Shown here in pieces: positions 1 through 6,000 of a stretch of DNA of 6,101 bases (position 1 is the stretch's first letter; each line of letters opens with the position of its first letter). The DNA comes from Pseudomonadota bacterium (GTDB lineage: Bacteria > Pseudomonadota > Alphaproteobacteria > Rhizobiales > Rhizobiaceae): positions 1 to 6,101 of the forward strand of contig JAEZHO010000380.1 in assembly GCA_023416545.1 (NCBI GenBank), written 5' to 3'. A program made the translations under genes and the position numbers. A model generated the notes under the pieces. That model saw nothing but the letters and a program-made list of their open reading frames with translations, was not told where the DNA came from and did no database searches.

Positions 1-221
1 ACATTCGCGGCCGGTACGAACTGAGGGCTTTCCTGGACAGGAAGCGGAGCGGGGGTGCCGCGGAAGCGGTCGCCTATGCCATACGCAATCCGCGAGCCGT
101 GCCGGCCATCACGACCGGCGTTCTCCGGGACAAGACGCGCCGCTTCAGGCGGGAGCCGGACGCCGCACCCGAAACGGGCCTTAGATACCTTCTGCCGGGT
201 ATCCCGATCGCTCAAAAGTAA
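1..221 (+). CDS. exoU: Succinoglycan glucosyltransferase ExoU, C-terminal end (partial)
   Basis: The third forward frame is open from the window edge (first whole codon at 3) to a TAA at 219-221, giving the last 72 residues of a protein. It begins IRGRYELRAFLD, then has AVAYAIRNPRAVPAI and GVLRDKTRRF. This resembles, from memory, the tail of rhizobial ExoU family-2 glycosyltransferases, and exoU is also the expected neighbour of exoV in the S. meliloti exo cluster. ExoU is known there as the glucosyltransferase that adds the sixth sugar of the succinoglycan repeat at the cytoplasmic face of the inner membrane. The catalytic domain lies upstream of the window, so its DXD and other active-site residues cannot be checked. 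The gene runs towards exoV, and their 3' ends overlap by 10 bp. The frame assignment is fairly secure; the exact enzyme depends mainly on context. Confidence 0.72.
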   Translation, partial: IRGRYELRAFLDRKRSGGAAEAVAYAIRNPRAVPAITTGVLRDKTRRFRREPDAAPETGLRYLLPGIPIAQK

Positions 222-1153
222 TCCCGTCGGACACCTTCCAGAACCTCGTAGAAGCGCTGCTTCCGCGATTCCAGTGCGCCGTCCGGGCTCAGTTGGGGTT
301 CCCGGCGACTTGCCTGCCAGAGGGCCAGCACGGACGGTGCGGCGAGAAACTGCTTCACCATGCCCCGGACACCTTGCCGCGAACGTTCGGCCCTGACGAG
401 GAGATCTCCCGCGGGAACGTCATCGGCCGTCGCTTTCGTGTTGCCGCCATCGAAGGGGAGGCCCCAGAAGCGTGTCTTCTTGGCGATTGCCTCGGCGCGC
501 GTCGAGACCGGCACGAACCGCGGCCGGTAGGTCGCCCCGACGCTGCCGGCCCAGTCATTCCACTTGAAGTCATTGATCGACGATGAGGTGGTGACCGCGA
601 TCCACGGCACCCGGAATGCGTCGGCGAGGATCGCTCCGTGCATGGATTCCGCCACGACCATTTCCGACTGCGCAATGTGCCGGATGACCGCCTTCGCCTC
701 GCCGCGCGGATCGAGATAGGTGAGCCCAGCGGGTTCGCAAACGGCATTCCAAATGCCGAATTCCGCAGACTCCCAATGGGGCACGAAGGTCTTCTTGTGA
801 AGCTTGGGGAGGTCCCGGAACTCCTCCATGTCGCTGATCATCACCGCCGGATCGACGATCCCCTTGTCGGGGGAAAGACCAAGCCTTTCCGCTGTCTTCG
901 GCCCGCGGACGCAGCGGACATCCCATTCGCGCGGGTCGCGTATGTCCGGCGGGTCGCCGTATCCGTAGCCGCTGCCGATGACCAGTTTGTGGACGCCGCC
1001 GGGCAGGAGGGCCGGATTGAGCACCGTCCCGACGCCGACCAAAAGCGTTTCCTCCCGTACCTCCCGCAAGCCGGGAAGGAGGGCGTCCCATAGCCAGAGG
1101 TTGAGGTCGTCACCGAAATTGCCGTGATGCGAAGGCCAGTGGTACGGCTTCAT
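212..1153 (-). CDS. exoV: Succinoglycan pyruvyltransferase ExoV
   Basis: This 313-residue protein belongs to the polysaccharide pyruvyltransferase family. Visible family features are GNFGDDLN at residues 11-18, RGPKTAE at 83-89, DPAVM at 101-105, the ESMHGAILAD block at 169-178 with H172, and FKWNDW at about 196-201. Members transfer pyruvate from phosphoenolpyruvate onto a sugar as a ketal. ExoV does this on the terminal side-chain glucose of succinoglycan in the cytoplasm, before export. The ATG at 1151-1153 is chosen because the family motif begins 10 residues later and a GGGAGAA ribosome-binding site lies just upstream, inside the end of exoW. The frame stays open upstream to 1501, but that part overlaps exoW and is Arg/Pro-rich low-quality sequence. 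The start overlaps the exoW stop by four bases (ATGA), which suggests translational coupling. The 3' end overlaps convergent exoU by 10 bp. Confidence 0.93.
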   Translation of the reverse strand: MKPYHWPSHHGNFGDDLNLWLWDALLPGLREVREETLLVGVGTVLNPALLPGGVHKLVIGSGYGYGDPPDIRDPREWDVRCVRGPKTAERLGLSPDKGIVDPAVMISDMEEFRDLPKLHKKTFVPHWESAEFGIWNAVCEPAGLTYLDPRGEAKAVIRHIAQSEMVVAESMHGAILADAFRVPWIAVTTSSSINDFKWNDWAGSVGATYRPRFVPVSTRAEAIAKKTRFWGLPFDGGNTKATADDVPAGDLLVRAERSRQGVRGMVKQFLAAPSVLALWQASRREPQLSPDGALESRKQRFYEVLEGVRRDYF

Positions 1154-2136
1154 CGCTGTTCTCCCTGTGCCTGGTTGCCGCGTGCGAACTTGCCCGCTCC
1201 GAGTTCCACCAGGGTGCGCAGCAGGGCCGGGTCGCGCCACGCCCAGCGTGCAAGCAGGCTGACCTCGGGAGCGCTGCGCCTTCGTACCCGGCCCGCCTGG
1301 CTCCATAGGGCCTGTTGGCGCGCCCTGTTCTTGTAGGTGGTGATGGAGGCGACATCGTCCGGCCGGCGGGAGAAACGCTGCTCGAGCCGGTCGAGCGCAA
1401 CCCAGGTATTGAACTGCTGCTGCAGGAACTGGGGCGACTGGTTGTCGATGCTGTGGAAGATGTTCAGGCCCATTCCCCGGGCCGCGCCCGGTTCGTCGCA
1501 AAGGAGGCTGCGCCGGGAGGCGAGGATGCAGTCGCAGAAGAACAGGACGTCTTCCGCCGCCAGGCGGAGGGCGGCGTCGAACCGGATCGTCTCGAAGAGG
1601 TTCCGGGCGAGGACCATGCAGGAGAGGTGGAGGAAGCTCCAGTTCTTGAGCATCACGCTGGCCAGATCGGGCACCTCGATCACGAGCGGCTCGTTCGACA
1701 GCCGGTTGCCTCCCTCCTTCGCCTCCAGTTCGGCCATGCCGAAGTGGTAGTAGAATTCGTCGCTTGCCTGCATCGAGGCCCAGTAGCAGTCGCCCTCGAA
1801 ACGCGTCATGCAGTCGTGGGCGTTCTTCAGGTGGTCCGGAAGCCAGAGGTCGTCGGAATCGAGGAAAGCCACGAAGCGGGTTGCGGCGGGCACATTGTCG
1901 AGGCCGGTATTGCGTGCGCCTCCGGGACCTGCGTTCGCCTGCCTGATGACGGTGATCCGCGATCTTGCCTTTGCATCGAGCGGCTCCAGTTCCCTCTCTG
2001 CCTCCAGGGGAGACGCGTCATCCACCACCAGGACGTCGAAATCCTGGAAGCTCTGCTCGAATACCGAAGTCAAGGCACGCCGCAGAATGCCTGCCTCTCG
2101 TTGATAGAACGGAATAACTACCGTGAATGTCGCCAT
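1150..2136 (-). CDS. exoW: Succinoglycan glucosyltransferase ExoW (GT2 family)
   Basis: This 328-residue protein is a GT-A fold family-2 glycosyltransferase. The N-terminus TVVIPFYQRE leads into a nucleotide-sugar binding site with VVDDAS at 37-42, GGARNTGLD at 72-80, the metal-binding FLDSDD at 91-96, and an acidic pair E195/D196 in AAEDVLFF, the usual place of the catalytic base region. There are no clear membrane spans. In S. meliloti ExoW is needed for addition of the seventh sugar of the succinoglycan repeat, on the side chain, using UDP-glucose at the cytoplasmic face. A start 11 codons further upstream (2169) is possible. The ATG at 2136 is preferred because AGGGG sits 7 bases before it and the conserved fold begins immediately. 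ExoW and exoV form a two-gene leftward operon with a 4-bp overlap. The donor and exact acceptor are inferred from the homologue and not visible in the sequence. Confidence 0.92.
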   Translation of the reverse strand: MATFTVVIPFYQREAGILRRALTSVFEQSFQDFDVLVVDDASPLEAERELEPLDAKARSRITVIRQANAGPGGARNTGLDNVPAATRFVAFLDSDDLWLPDHLKNAHDCMTRFEGDCYWASMQASDEFYYHFGMAELEAKEGGNRLSNEPLVIEVPDLASVMLKNWSFLHLSCMVLARNLFETIRFDAALRLAAEDVLFFCDCILASRRSLLCDEPGAARGMGLNIFHSIDNQSPQFLQQQFNTWVALDRLEQRFSRRPDDVASITTYKNRARQQALWSQAGRVRRRSAPEVSLLARWAWRDPALLRTLVELGAGKFARGNQAQGEQR

Positions 2137-2230
2137 CTTTTCGCCCCTGCTGTCGCTGAAGGAATGCAAGTTCGCTGGTAAAAGGCTGTCCTAGGCTTTC
2201 GCCGAACGACCCAGCTACGGGATCTTATCT
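2137..2230. promoter_or_regulatory. Divergent exoW / exoT promoter region
   Basis: These 94 bases separate the start codons of leftward exoW and rightward exoT, so both promoters should lie here unless transcription begins inside the opposite gene. No strong promoter match is visible on either strand. A weak rightward candidate is CTGAAG (2156-2161) and TAAAAG (2179-2184) with a 17-base spacer. An imperfect 19-bp palindrome, AAAG...CTTT around the CCTAGG at 2190-2195, spans 2181-2199 and could be an operator. The regulatory role is inferred from gene orientation only. Confidence 0.5.
2144..2148 (-). promoter_or_regulatory. Ribosome-binding site of exoW
   Basis: Read leftward, AGGGG stands 7 bases before the ATG at 2136. 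This spacing supports that start over the in-frame ATG at 2169, which would place the motif inside the coding region. Confidence 0.6.
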
Positions 2231-3694
2231 ATGGCTCCAGTTCATGGCGTGAAGACGATCACGACAAATGTCGGATGGAGCGTTCTGTCAAAGACCGCCA
2301 CATTCGGGCTGAAATTTGTCACCGTGCCCATTCTCGCACGGCTGCTCACGCCCGATGAGTTCGGCGTCGTCGCGGTGGCGCTCACCGTGGTGCAGTTTCT
2401 CGCCATGATCGGCGGTGCCGGACTGACGGCGGCGCTCGTCATGCAGGACGCCGACGAGGAGACCGTTCACAGCGTCTTCTGGGCCAACCTGTTCATGGCG
2501 CTTTTGATGTCGCTCTGTCTCTACGTGTGGGCCGCGCCGCTCGGGAGCCTGATGGGCGCCGTCGAAAGTGTTCCCTTATTGCAGATCATGGCGCTCCTGA
2601 TCCCCGTGCAACTGGCCGGCGATGTTGCCTACACACTGCTGGCCAAGCGCATGAACTTCAGCAAGGACGCGATGTGGAGCACGATCTCCGAGTCGACCGC
2701 GGCGGTCATGGCTGTCTTCATGGCCTATCTCGGTTTCGGCGTCTGGGCTCTCGTCGCGCAGCTATTCTGCTCGGCGCTGATCCGGCTGGTCGGGCTCTAC
2801 TCGGCGGCACGTTATATGCCCAGGCTGGTCCTCCGTCCGGCGAAGCTGAAGCCGCTGCTCGCCTTCAGTTCCGGGGTCATGGGGTCCGAAATCGCGAATT
2901 TCGCGACCTTTCAGTCCCCCATGATCATCGTTGCGCGTCTGCTCGGACTCTCCGATGCCGGTGCCTATTCCGTGGCAAACCGCTTCGCCAGCATTCCCAA
3001 CCAGGTGGTGCTGACGGCGGTCATGGGCGTCCTCTTCCCGGCGTTCAGTCTCATGGGGGAGGATCGAAAACGGCGCTCCGATGCGTTGATTCTCAGCACG
3101 CAGGTCACGACCGTTCTTCTGGCGCCCGCCATGTTCGGGCTCTGGGCGGTCGCCGAGCCGGCGATGACGGTCATCTTCGGCGCCGCGTGGGCCCATGCAT
3201 GGCCGGTACTGGGGCTATTGGCGCTCTCGAAGGGCATCGTGACCCCATGCAGCACGTTCATCCCCTATCTGAAGGGCGCCGGCCACGGGCACGCACTCTT
3301 CTGGTCGGCCGTGATCCGTGCCGTCGTGACCACCGTCGCCGTCGCGATGGCTGCGTGGTACGGCACGCTGGTCGACGCGATGATCGCGCTCTGCGTCGTC
3401 AACGCAGCCACCCTGATCGGCTATTCCTGGGCGGTCTTCCGCGTCGATAACATTCCCTTCCTCAGCGGCTTGCTGACGACCAGCCGTTCCATGATCAACG
3501 CGATGATCATGGCGGTCTGCGTGCGCCTTTCGCTGGGGCCGATACAGGCGTGGCTCGACCACGAGTACCTGCAGCTCGCGGCGGGGGCCGCGATTGGCGC
3601 AGTGATCTACGGCGCTCTTCTGCTGCTCACGGAGCGGACGCTGTTGCGCAAGCTTTTCCGACTCGTCCGGACAAGGGGCGTGGCGGCGGCCTAG
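2231..3694 (+). CDS. exoT: Succinoglycan flippase/transport protein ExoT (Wzx-like, MOP superfamily)
   Basis: This 487-residue integral membrane protein starts with a short amphipathic stretch and then the classical Wzx signature LARLLTPDEFG at 35-45, followed by many hydrophobic segments spread over residues about 40-475 (roughly 12-14 spans). Further family-like features are AKRMNF at 138-143 and the loop LLGLSDAGAYSVANR at 237-251. Flippases of this type move lipid-linked oligosaccharide repeats across the inner membrane. In S. meliloti ExoT acts with ExoP and ExoQ in transport and polymerisation and is linked mainly to low-molecular-weight succinoglycan. The ATG at 2231 is preceded by a weak CGGGA at 9-base spacing; no better start is visible. 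The gene is rightward, divergent from exoW, and separated from exoH by 312 bp, so it may be its own transcript. The flippase class is certain; the name ExoT rests on context. Confidence 0.9.
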   Translation: MAPVHGVKTITTNVGWSVLSKTATFGLKFVTVPILARLLTPDEFGVVAVALTVVQFLAMIGGAGLTAALVMQDADEETVHSVFWANLFMALLMSLCLYVWAAPLGSLMGAVESVPLLQIMALLIPVQLAGDVAYTLLAKRMNFSKDAMWSTISESTAAVMAVFMAYLGFGVWALVAQLFCSALIRLVGLYSAARYMPRLVLRPAKLKPLLAFSSGVMGSEIANFATFQSPMIIVARLLGLSDAGAYSVANRFASIPNQVVLTAVMGVLFPAFSLMGEDRKRRSDALILSTQVTTVLLAPAMFGLWAVAEPAMTVIFGAAWAHAWPVLGLLALSKGIVTPCSTFIPYLKGAGHGHALFWSAVIRAVVTTVAVAMAAWYGTLVDAMIALCVVNAATLIGYSWAVFRVDNIPFLSGLLTTSRSMINAMIMAVCVRLSLGPIQAWLDHEYLQLAAGAAIGAVIYGALLLLTERTLLRKLFRLVRTRGVAAA

Positions 3695-3722
3695 CTGCCC
3701 GATTGGAGCCACATTACATCCC

Positions 3723-3753
3723 CTCGGTGCAGGATATGCTTCATGCACCTGAG
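3723..3753 (+). repeat. Inverted repeat 28 bp after exoT, possible 3'-end hairpin
   Basis: GGTGCA (3726-3731) is mirrored by TGCACC (3744-3749) around a 12-base loop. CTC before and GAG after extend the stem across one bulged T. An alternative fold pairs GGTGC and ATG of the left arm with the continuous CATGCACC. No T-run follows, so it is not a standard intrinsic terminator. It could stabilise the exoT mRNA end or contribute to termination. Confidence 0.35.
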
Positions 3754-3779
3754 TTCGACTTCTCTCCAGCGGAAGAAAA

Positions 3780-3817
3780 ACATGCCGTTCTTATAATTGA
3801 AGCCTGCCTAACATGCC
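3780..3817. repeat. Direct repeat ACATGCC, 31 bp apart
   Basis: ACATGCC occurs at 3780-3786 and again at 3811-3817, exactly 31 bp apart, about three helical turns. The TATAAT at 3792-3797 lies between the copies. This spacing would put both copies on the same DNA face, as for paired regulator sites. With only seven bases per copy, chance is a real alternative. Confidence 0.3.
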
Positions 3818-3993
3818 TTGGTTCCATGGAGGTTAGCGCCACGGCAATGCCCCTCAAATGACATGGTGGAATCTTGGGTCTGGCCTTTTTGCTGCGCCGC
3901 CACATTTTGCTCCAATCCGACGTCGATGTTTTCAAGGACGCGGGCACCAGTCTGCTTTGACTGAACCGGTGGCGAGGGAGGCGCTGCCCAAAT

Positions 3994-4001
3994 AGGGGTG
4001 A
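3994..4001 (+). promoter_or_regulatory. Ribosome-binding site deciding the exoH start
   Basis: AGGGGTGA contains GGTGA, complementary to the 16S rRNA tail, and stands 5 bases before TTG at 4007. The alternative GTG at 3998 lies inside this motif. The GGGAGG at 3976-3981 is 16 bases from that GTG, too far for efficient use. Confidence 0.55.
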
Positions 4002-4006
4002 CTCAT

Positions 4007-5155
4007 TTGGCGGTTGATCAGAACCTGTCTTCCCGCATCAACCTGATGCGCATCCTTCTGATCTGCGGCATCGTGTTTGTCCACGTGCCTTTTGATCCTC
4101 AGACGAGCCCGTTCCTGGGGCAGTTCGGGCTGTTCGACTGGCTCAGGGTCTTCCTCGGCGACAGCCTGTTCCGGATCGGCGTGCCCTGCCTGAGCGCGAT
4201 CTCCGGCTATCTCCTCTTCAGGCGGGGGCTTTCCGGCTTCCGATATCAATCCGTCGTCCGGTCGAAGCTCGATACGGTCGTGTTGCCGTTCCTGCAGTGG
4301 AACCTCACGCTCTTGCTGCTGATCCTCGTCATGCAGCTTGCGCAGGTCGGCATCGGTTACTTTCCGGATTTCTGGAACAGCGGGGCTGCCGAGTTCGCCA
4401 ACAGCGCCATCGCGCTCCAGGGATACCCGATCAACCTGCCGCTATACTTCCTGCGCGACCTCTTCGTCTGCATCCTTCTTTCGCCGCTTCTGGCCGCGCT
4501 CGTCGCGCGCGCTCCCTGGCTCACCTGCGGCGCCCTCTTTCTTCTCGCGATCCTGCCGGACGTGACCATCGGCCTGGTGCTGAAGAAGTCGATCCTGTTC
4601 AGCTTTACCTTCGGCATTGCCCTGGCGGTGCACGAAGTTGACGCCAAGGCGTTGGACCATCACGCCCGGATCGGTGTCGTCGTGACATTGGTTGCTGCGG
4701 TGCTGCTGGCCTCGGCCCTTTACCTGACAGGCCCGGACTTTGCCTTTTGGCTGAAGCTGGCCCGCAACATGCTCTCCATCGTCGGGGCACTCGGCGTCTG
4801 GCTGCTGTCAGCCCTGCTCATCCAGACAGGGTTGGGACAAAGACTGGCGAATACGGGCAGTCTTAGCTTCTGGATATTCTGTGGCCATTATCCGGTGCTT
4901 GTAGCCCTGTGGATGGTCTGGAACCGGGTCGGCACGGCCGCTGAGTATTCGCTGTTCTACATGGGGGCGATCCTGGCCACCTTTGCGATCCTGATTTCCT
5001 CCAATGCCGTCATCAGCCGCCTCCTGCCTGGAATCTATCAGGTCCTGACGGGAAGCAGAGACCGGATTGCGCGGGCCTTGCCGGCGTCCCGTCGCCTGGA
5101 TGATCCCGACGCTCTTGCCGCAAACGGCGGCGCGTTCAGCCAAGATCGGAGATAA
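4007..5155 (+). CDS. exoH: Succinoglycan succinyltransferase ExoH (acyltransferase-3 family)
   Basis: This 382-residue membrane protein belongs to the acyltransferase-3 family, with about ten hydrophobic spans and a basic, non-membrane C-terminal tail after about residue 340. Typical features are RINLMRILLICGIVFVH at 10-26, ending in the conserved first-helix histidine H26, GVPCLSAISGYLLF at 58-71, PLYFLRDLFV at 145-154, and FWIFCGHYPVL at 288-298. In S. meliloti ExoH adds succinyl groups to succinoglycan, which are needed for nodule invasion and make the polymer easier for ExoK to cut. An acetyltransferase such as ExoZ has the same fold, but the position beside exoK points to ExoH. The TTG at 4007 is preferred for its ribosome-binding site; GTG at 3998 would add three residues. 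The stop is 3 bp before exoK, so the two are probably co-translated. The promoter likely lies in the preceding intergenic region. Confidence 0.88.
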   Translation: MAVDQNLSSRINLMRILLICGIVFVHVPFDPQTSPFLGQFGLFDWLRVFLGDSLFRIGVPCLSAISGYLLFRRGLSGFRYQSVVRSKLDTVVLPFLQWNLTLLLLILVMQLAQVGIGYFPDFWNSGAAEFANSAIALQGYPINLPLYFLRDLFVCILLSPLLAALVARAPWLTCGALFLLAILPDVTIGLVLKKSILFSFTFGIALAVHEVDAKALDHHARIGVVVTLVAAVLLASALYLTGPDFAFWLKLARNMLSIVGALGVWLLSALLIQTGLGQRLANTGSLSFWIFCGHYPVLVALWMVWNRVGTAAEYSLFYMGAILATFAILISSNAVISRLLPGIYQVLTGSRDRIARALPASRRLDDPDALAANGGAFSQDRR

Positions 5156-5158
5156 GCC

Positions 5159-5956
5159 ATGTCCAAGATCCTTTTCGCTGGAAGGCGAACCATGCTCGTT
5201 GCTGCCATCGGACTTGCAATAGGGGCGGCAGGCTCCCAGGCCCTCGCACAGGACAAGACCGCGGGCGCCTCCTTCGTCGAGGAGTTCGACAGTCTCGACA
5301 GCTCGTTCTGGTACGTCTCCGACGGCTGGAGCAACGGCAATCACCAGAACTGTGTCTGGTCGAAGAAGCAGATCCGCATCGAGGATGGAAAGGTCCAGCT
5401 CGGTCTCGAGAAAGCCGATGTCCGCGACCGCGAATTTGCCTGCGGAGAGATCCAGACCCGGGCGCGATACGGCTATGGCACTTACGAAGCGCGGATGAAG
5501 GCCGGGGAGGACTCCGGCGTCAATTCGGCCTTTTTCACCTACATCGGCCCAACCGACAAGAAGCCACACGATGAGATCGACTTCGAAGTGCTGGGCAAGA
5601 ACCTTCGCCAGGTGCAGCTCAACCAATATGTCTCCGCCAAGGGCGGCAACGAAAAGATGGTGGGTCTTGACGAAGAGGCCGATACGACGTTCCACGATTA
5701 TGCCTTCATCTGGGAAAAAGACCGATTGCGCTACTTCGTGAATGGCGAGCTCGTCCATGAGGTCACGGATCCTGCGAAGATCCCTTCCAACCCTCAGAAA
5801 ATCTTTCTGAGCTTCTGGGGAACCGACAACCTCAGCAGCTGGATGGGCCACTTTTCCTACGAGGGACCACGGACGATGGAGGTCGAGCGTGTTGCCTTCA
5901 CGGCGCAGGGCGACGAGTGCCAGTTCGCGGAATCGCTCCTCTGCAAGCTCAATTGA
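5159..5956 (+). CDS. exoK: Secreted endo-1,3-1,4-beta-glycanase ExoK (GH16)
   Basis: This 265-residue protein has an N-terminal Sec signal peptide: basic SKILFAGRR, a hydrophobic core at about 11-26, and an ALA|Q cleavage site at 30/31. A family-16 glycoside hydrolase domain follows at about 38-250. The catalytic motif EIDFE lies at 139-143, with E139 as nucleophile, D141 assisting and E143 as acid/base, so the enzyme looks intact. Substrate-cleft blocks include CVWSKKQ at 65-71, YGYGTYEARMK at 104-114 and FHDYAFIWEKDRLRYFVNG at 178-196. In S. meliloti ExoK depolymerises nascent succinoglycan outside the cytoplasmic membrane, yielding shorter chains, and is favoured by the succinyl groups ExoH adds. 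The ATG at 5159 has GGAG at 5148-5151, inside the end of exoH, and begins 3 bp after the exoH stop. Fold and catalytic call are secure; succinoglycan as substrate is inferred from the operon. Confidence 0.95.
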   Translation: MSKILFAGRRTMLVAAIGLAIGAAGSQALAQDKTAGASFVEEFDSLDSSFWYVSDGWSNGNHQNCVWSKKQIRIEDGKVQLGLEKADVRDREFACGEIQTRARYGYGTYEARMKAGEDSGVNSAFFTYIGPTDKKPHDEIDFEVLGKNLRQVQLNQYVSAKGGNEKMVGLDEEADTTFHDYAFIWEKDRLRYFVNGELVHEVTDPAKIPSNPQKIFLSFWGTDNLSSWMGHFSYEGPRTMEVERVAFTAQGDECQFAESLLCKLN

Positions 5957-5984
5957 GAGGCTCTCCACCCGGATACAACGCAGC

Positions 5985-5991
5985 AAGGGAA
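5985..5991 (+). promoter_or_regulatory. Ribosome-binding site of exoL
   Basis: AAGGGAA lies 9 bases before the ATG at 6001. An in-frame GTG at 5995 sits only 3 bases after the motif, too close, so ATG is the better start. Confidence 0.5.
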
Positions 5992-6000
5992 AGCGTGGAC

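Larger units (their letters stand above)
3695..4006. promoter_or_regulatory. exoT-exoH intergenic region, probable exoH operon promoter
   Basis: This 312-bp stretch holds no convincing gene. Its central part (about 3770-3870) is clearly richer in A+T than the surrounding genes. It contains an inverted repeat just after exoT (3723-3753), a perfect TATAAT at 3792-3797 without a recognisable -35 box at normal distance, a spaced ACATGCC direct repeat, and an 8-bp palindrome CGACGTCG at 3918-3925. In S. meliloti the zinc-finger regulator MucR is known to bind upstream of exoH, and the exo genes are also under ExoS/ChvI control. The same may hold here, but no such site can be proven by eye. In S. 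meliloti exoI lies in this position; no exoI-like reading frame is seen. Confidence 0.55.

Noticed and set aside
55..396. A 113-codon forward frame across the exoU end and exoV
   Set aside because: It is Arg/Pro/Ser-rich. A different frame carries the ExoU-like tail, and the opposite strand carries exoV.
1154..1501. A 116-codon N-terminal extension of exoV upstream of its ATG
   Set aside because: It lies wholly within exoW in another frame, is Arg/Pro/Gly-rich, and the pyruvyltransferase family begins at the internal ATG, which has a good ribosome-binding site.
1315..2181. A 288-codon forward frame opposite exoW
   Set aside because: It is antisense to a well-supported glycosyltransferase and shows no recognisable domain; long antisense frames are common in GC-rich DNA.
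2527..3450. A 307-codon forward frame inside exoT
   Set aside because: It is the alternative-frame shadow of exoT, rich in Arg, Gly and His, without domain features.
3792..3797. TATAAT as a stand-alone promoter call
   Set aside because: No -35-like hexamer is found 16-18 bases upstream, so it is noted within the regulatory region and not called as a promoter.
3886..3890. TTTTT run as the tail of an intrinsic terminator
   Set aside because: No stable inverted repeat lies directly before it.
3741..3947. A 68-codon reverse frame in the exoT-exoH spacer
   Set aside because: The composition is not protein-like, no ribosome-binding site is evident and it resembles no known family.
5955..5965. 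GAGAGGCTCTC palindrome at the end of exoK as a terminator
   Set aside because: The loop would be a single base and no T-run follows, so it cannot form a normal terminator hairpin; exoL probably continues in the same transcript.
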